Assembly (NCBI RefSeq): GCF_036588685.1
Contig: NC_086374.1
Coordinates: 73,220,457-73,284,456 of the forward strand
DNA from: Mytilus trossulus
Taxonomy: Eukaryota; Mollusca; Bivalvia; Mytilida; Mytilidae
Direction of reading: 5' to 3'
Length of the DNA stretch: 64,000 nucleotides
Of this stretch, positions 60,201 through 64,000 are shown piece after piece. Made by a program: the position numbers and the translations under genes. Positions within the stretch are counted from its first letter, which is position 1. Each line of letters begins with the position of its first letter. A model generated the notes under the pieces. That model was not told where the DNA came from and ran no database searches. It saw nothing but the letters and a program-made list of their open reading frames with translations.

Positions 60201-60966
60201 GCTAAATTGTCAAGGTAAGATGTCTGTGATAACCACAGAGTGAACACCTGGAAGACCATATCTCCTTCAAATAATAATCAAGCACAAATGTCAATAAAAA
60301 AAACCTACCTGAGACTTAAAAGAACTACCAATCACCTAACCCTTCTAGGGTCTTCAGCCAGGGTCTGGTCCAACCTTTCATTGCATTTTGATTTGAAGTT
60401 GTTCTAAACCATATTTTGATTTAAAGGGGGTCGCATTGGGGGGTTCTGATCCTGGATCCTGCTTATGTTTTGACAGATTCCCGTATCCCGCTTACGCTAT
60501 GTACTTAAGCAATTCTCATTTTTCGTAATTTCCCAGGTCCCGCTAGACCCCATTTCCTTTTTTCACAGCACAATAATTCGACTTTCACATGTCACGCTTA
60601 GACCCCAATGAGAACCACTTTAAATGCACAAAAATATTCACCTAGAGCTGCTTCTTAAAATCTTTATCTTTTGGTCTCCTGTGGGTAGCTGTTGTCTCAT
60701 TAGCAATCATACCATACCTACTTACTTGTATATCAATTATTAATTATGGCTTGATTTTGAGTTAGAAAATTTAGTTCAGATTTGAAATTGTTTAAATTTG
60801 ATATTGTAGTGGAGAAAGAATGCTTGAAGATTTCCAGGGCCATTTACAGAAAGAGGAGGATAGACGAGGTGATGCTGAGGAGGAGTTACAGAGGAATAGT
60901 ACAATAATGGTGTCCGTCAAGGCTGGGGTGGAACATTTAACAGACAAGTTATATCTTCTTAAAGCT
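54275..60966 (+). CDS. ODAD3: Outer dynein arm docking complex subunit 3 (CCDC151), 3' incomplete
   Basis: Nine coding exons with agreeing phases: 54275-54356, 56465-56586, 57094-57171, 57592-57771, 58380-58484, 58868-59116, 59359-59502, 60054-60214 and 60810-60966, giving 426 residues before the last donor. Almost all coiled coil. Family landmarks in order: LLEGDRKAYYETSQH, KNKTGDQAI, a DSME-x-E segment (LDSMECEIRSVKAEL), ERKQREIELQKMKKEAEEKK, RRIKEATGVSDT, VVRRFENQGDTTKHLE, EEMKYSGDAKLS and VEHLTDKLYLL. The human protein is 595 residues, so roughly 170 residues remain, probably beyond 64000. ODAD3 acts with ODAD1 and partners to dock outer dynein arms on doublet microtubules of motile cilia. 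Introns 1 and 9 are loaded with fold-back and TIR elements. Confidence 0.9.
54773..54808 (-). repeat. 36-bp inverted repeat, right arm, downstream of ODAD3 exon 1
   Basis: Exact reverse complement of 53926-53961. Also the outer part of the left array of the fold-back element at 54780-55700. Confidence 0.9.
55066..55115. mobile_element. 36-bp palindromic micro-insertion with 7-bp direct repeats
   Basis: CAAGGATTTGTATAGT / ACTATACAAATCCTTG, 16-bp perfect arms with a TATC centre (55073-55108), flanked by CAATGAT at 55066-55072 and 55109-55115. Confidence 0.75.
55502..55556. mobile_element. 39-bp palindromic micro-insertion with 8-bp direct repeats
   Basis: CAAGGATTTGTATAGTTA / TAACTATACAAATCCTTG, 18-bp perfect arms with a TAC centre (55510-55548), flanked by ATAAAATC at 55502-55509 and 55549-55556. 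The palindrome is that of 55073-55108; the flanks differ. Confidence 0.8.
55805..56310. mobile_element. 506-bp fold-back element with GTCACAGGACAAAAA arrays, ODAD3 intron 1
   Basis: The left end GGACAGAAAGTCACAGGACA (55805) is matched by TGTCCTGTGACTTTCTGTCC (ending 56310). Both arms consist of GTCACAGGACAAAAA units, about five on each side, with small deletions. The interior of about 345 bp is AT-rich and non-coding. Confidence 0.8.
60421..60624. mobile_element. Small element with imperfect TIRs in ODAD3 intron 8
   Basis: TTTAAAGGGGGTCGCATTGG at the left is answered by CCAATGAGAACCACTTTAA at the right. The interior has GGATCCTGCTTATG and TCCCGCTTACGCT. A fragment of the TTGCCAATGAGACAAC repeat family follows at 60665-60715. 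Confidence 0.5.
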
Positions 60967-61829
60967 GTAAGTTTCTACAGAAGGGTATATTCAACTGAGG
61001 TCTTTGTTTTAATGCTGAATTAAAGGAATTGTAAAGTTTTGGTTTCAGATAGTTTATGCTAGATTTTGCTGTGTTCTCCCTGAAAATTTATATAATCAGT
61101 TTTTTTTAATGGTATCAGTTGAAAGCTTCATCTGAATTTTCTTGTTTAAATAAAATGTTGTAAAAGGTTTATATGGAAACTGCAAATATTTATTTTTAGT
61201 CATAACAATAAATACAGTTCATATTTCTTATTTTCTCATTTGTATAAAAGATATGAAAAAAGTTCTGAGACAACTCCACACCTTTTGCCATTTTTGTGGA
61301 AAATGTTCTTTTGTAATGTAGTACTGTGCTGTGAATATGATAGTGTTACAGCACTTTAAAAAAAAAGTAGTATCAGGATTTAAACATTTATGGAAAGAAC
61401 ACTTGAATAACCTGAAAATATTAGTTGGTTTTTATGTAATGCTAAATTGCTGGTGTTGTGCCATCTTAAGCACTATATTTCAAATAACAAAAAGTGAAGT
61501 TGTGTCAAAATTAGATATAAAAAATAGTAAGTATTCCAGATGCTCAAATTCTGAATATTTTTTATTCAAATCACTATTTAAATAATTTGATATTGAACTA
61601 TGAATTTGACAATTTCAGAGTTATAAAGTAAGTTTTTTTTTAATCTCCATGGTAACCTTAACCATCTGTATATGATTATATATTTAGAATTTATATATTC
61701 AATATTTTTATGATAAACTACAGGCAGAATATAAGAGAAAGGTAGTATAGAATCCTGTAGAAATGTTTATGTTACAATTGAATTGTTAAGTTTGATAGAC
61801 AAAAATTAGTTCTTCCGTGATTTTATGTT
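60967..61829 (+). other. ODAD3 intron 9, first part
   Basis: The exon at 60810-60966 ends in GTAAGT. No continuation of the ODAD3 frame is recognisable between here and 64000, so this and the following DNA are taken as intron. The small segment 61724-61740 between an AG and a GTAGTA is too short and unconserved to call. Confidence 0.45.
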
Positions 61830-63086
61830 CCTCTGCAGGGATCTCCATGGCCTGTTTAAAGATGGCGCACCGCCATCGTTCAAATGTCTTGCGCCATCGT
61901 CAAATGACTCGCGCCATCGTTAAATTGCCTTGCGCCATCGTTAACTGTCTTCCGCCATCGTTTAAAACTTCATCGTTTTTTGTAGCCCGACGCCATTTTT
62001 TTTATCAATTATAATCAAATGCATGTAATTGCATAACCCTTAGGCTTTTTATGTTATAATCCAATACAGTTCTAACGCCTGAGGGATATCCGGATTAAGA
62101 TCGCTAATCACTTGTACCTGAGCTTGTACAGGTAGATCAACAAACCAGACAGGAAAATACTATCTGAGGATAGACGACCAATTGTCGAATTAATCAACTA
62201 AGTTTCAGCAAATGATTATGATAATTTAGATTAAATAAATTAATTAATAATCCAGTTACAAAAAAAAGTTTAACAAGTCGAACACGTGCTTTATTTTGAC
62301 TTACGCAATCAGCATCCCCCTTTTTTAAGAAGTACAAAATAAGACGGAAACAGTAAATATTATTTCATCGCAAATAACTCGAGTACTGCTGTTACGATAA
62401 TTTAAAATTACTTTAAAAGTTTAAAAGTAAAAACTATAAATATTTCCTATATAGAAATATCGTATCGTAATTCCGAATTCATTTCGTATATTACAATCAA
62501 ATTGATACATCCGCGTTTCCGGTTTCTATTCAGACTCGAAAGATGCATGTTGCACAGCATCAATTTGCCAGATAAAGTCATTAAAAACCTCTTCATTTGT
62601 CAACGTTTGCTTTACAAATCTCTTTAACCTTTTACATAACCTGTACGAATCGTTTTGTTGTTGCTGCAAATCAGCCATACCGGTAATGGGTTCTGAATTT
62701 GACAGTGTCCATGAAAAATAAGCTCCACATGATGGCACATCATATGATTTTTAACCGCCATAATAATTACCAAAAATAAAATACAAGAAATCTACATGGG
62801 GACCTTCATGACAGCTTTTGGTCATTCTCGACTAAGGGGGGACCATGAAGACTTGGCATTTGAATGGTTAAAAACGGCAATAAATGAAAATATTGATACT
62901 TCTAATTCTATAATGAAAATACAAATAAATATAATTTAAATAAGCAATGAATTAGCATGTTCACCATTCCCTGTATGGAGGGATAAAATACTTCTGATCG
63001 CGTTACACTGTACAGCATAGACACGGTTTGTAATGGTGAAAGTTCCTCCATGGTTCAATTTTCATCCATGGAGATCCCTGCCTCTG
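61830..63086. mobile_element. 1,245-bp TIR element (CAGGG ends) in ODAD3 intron 9
   Basis: CAGGGATCTCCATGG (61836-61850) is perfectly inverted at CCATGGAGATCCCTG (63066-63080). CCTCTG flanks both sides (61830-61835 and 63081-63086), a 6-bp target duplication. CAGGG ends resemble hAT elements, which normally give 8 bp. The 70-codon minus frame at 62526-62738 has no transposase signature. The element is non-autonomous. Confidence 0.75.
61871..61960 (+). repeat. Five subterminal CGCCATCG repeats
   Basis: CGCCATCG occurs at 61871, 61892, 61912, 61933 and 61953, spaced 20 or 21 bp apart, in units of the type GCGCCATCGTTAAATTGCCT. It starts 35 bp inside the left end of the TIR element, where transposase-binding repeats often lie. 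Confidence 0.8.
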
Positions 63087-63590
63087 TTGTTTAGTTATTC
63101 TTCCATCAAAGTTTTTTTTATCGCTCTATGTTGATTGTCTTTTAAAGCCATTCAAGCCTTGAGCATATTAAATCTTTAGCTTCTGGGGTCAGTTGATATA
63201 CATATTAAGATTGGGTAGAGCAGCTTCTCTTTCTTTTACTCTTACCAAAATCATGTTATATCAGATGATTTTAATACAAAAATGTTTTATTTGGGACTTT
63301 GCTGTTTGAAAATAAAAAGAATTTTTCCATAATGCTGACTTTTTTTTTTAAATTTTAAGGCTTGGTTTATTTGTAGAACTTGCTTGATTATGCAAAAATA
63401 CACATCAGTACTGAAATTTAAAGCAGCAAATTGTTTCATGCATTGGTATTTTAAGGTTTCTACTAACTTTCCAAGCAAGATATTAGATAAAAGATGAATG
63501 CTGTTCCTAAGGGTTTCACTTAAATTTTATTAGAGATAGTTATCTGTGAATGGAATAACAATTTGAAATTATGAGACAGACAAATATTGT
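63087..63590. other. Non-coding DNA, probable ODAD3 intron
   Basis: AT-rich, with no exon matching the rest of ODAD3 and no clear repeat. The minus frame at 63287-63478 is unremarkable. Confidence 0.4.
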
Positions 63591-63597
63591 TAGTTTT

Positions 63598-64000
63598 TAT
63601 ACGACCGCAAAATTTGAAAAAATTTTCGTCGTATATTGCTATCATACTGGCGTCGTCGTCGTCGTCGTCGTCGTCCGAATACTTTTAGTTTTCGCACTCT
63701 AACTTTAGTAAAAGTGAATAGAAATCTATGAAATTTTAACACAAGGTTTATGACCACAAAAGGAAGGTTGGTATTGATTTTGGGAGTTTTGGTCCCAACA
63801 TTTTAAGAATTAGGGGCCAAAAAGGGCCCAAATAAGCATTTTCTTGGTTTTCGCACTATAACTTTAGTTTAAGCTAAAAGAAATCTATGAAATTTTGACA
63901 CAAGGTTTATGACCACAAAAGAAAGGTTGGGATTGTTTTTGGGAGTTTTGGTTTCAACAGTTTAGGAATTAGGGGCCAAAAAAGGGCCCAAATAAGCATT
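63598..64000 (+). repeat. Tandem repeat with 159-160 bp period at the window end
   Basis: Starts with TATACGACCGCAAAATTTGA and a (CGT)n tract at 63651-63676. Then two units with TTCGCACT at 63691 and 63850, AAGGTTTATGACCACAAAA, GGGAGTTTTGGT and ATTAGGGGCCAAAAAGGGCC, each ending AATAAGCATT (63840 and 64000). The array runs out of the window. I remember this as a common Mytilus repeat. Confidence 0.75.

Noticed and set aside
61724-61746. Tiny exon between an AG and GTAGTA as a continuation of ODAD3
   Set aside because: Six codons without similarity to the ODAD3 family at this position, and a weak donor.

Overview
This is a stretch of animal genome. The AT-rich sequence, the long introns with GT-AG (and two AT-AC) boundaries, and interspersed repeats that I remember as typical of Mytilus DNA point to a bivalve, most likely a mussel. 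That species-level call rests on memory of the repeats, not on a search. Six gene models can be read directly, four of them as complete reading frames with consistent splice phases.

Left part (1-19,700): the 3' part of a plus-strand gene for a Thr/Pro-rich mucin-like protein that ends in a Ly6/uPAR-type cysteine domain (exons 1634-2941, 4196-4325, 5775-5976). It is followed by repeat-rich DNA, a single-exon rhodopsin-like GPCR on the minus strand (13149-14156), and a decayed fragment of a related GPCR 3' end near 9.2 kb. This part also holds mobile units that carry hammerhead ribozyme cores (about 11.1-11.5 kb and 18.1-18.9 kb).

Middle (19,700-35,000): two tandem minus-strand paralogues encoding secreted proteins with chitin-binding-type (peritrophin-like) cysteine domains (19725-23117 and 28455-31451). 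Each has three exons. Exons 2 and 3 are the same length in both copies (195 and 395 nt), and the TATA-box promoters are conserved. Reverse-transcriptase fragments and more ribozyme-family remnants lie between and inside them.

Right part (35,000-64,000): a complete 937-residue C2H2 zinc-finger protein (eight coding exons, 37661-47538) with a tandemly duplicated module I do not recognise. Each copy of the module is interrupted at the same codon by a minor-spliceosome (U12-type, AT-AC) intron. Then come ANAPC13 (minus, 51407-51634), a subunit of the anaphase-promoting complex, and the first 426 codons of ODAD3/CCDC151 (plus, 54275-60966), a ciliary outer-dynein-arm docking factor that continues past the window. 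The last two are arranged head to head.

The most unusual non-genic content is a series of fold-back elements whose terminal inverted repeats are themselves short tandem repeats (52.2-56.3 kb), and three tiny perfect palindromes of 33-39 bp, each flanked by a 7-8 bp direct repeat that looks like a target-site duplication. Two of these share the same palindrome at different target sites, so it behaves like a mobile element made of almost nothing but two inverted ends.
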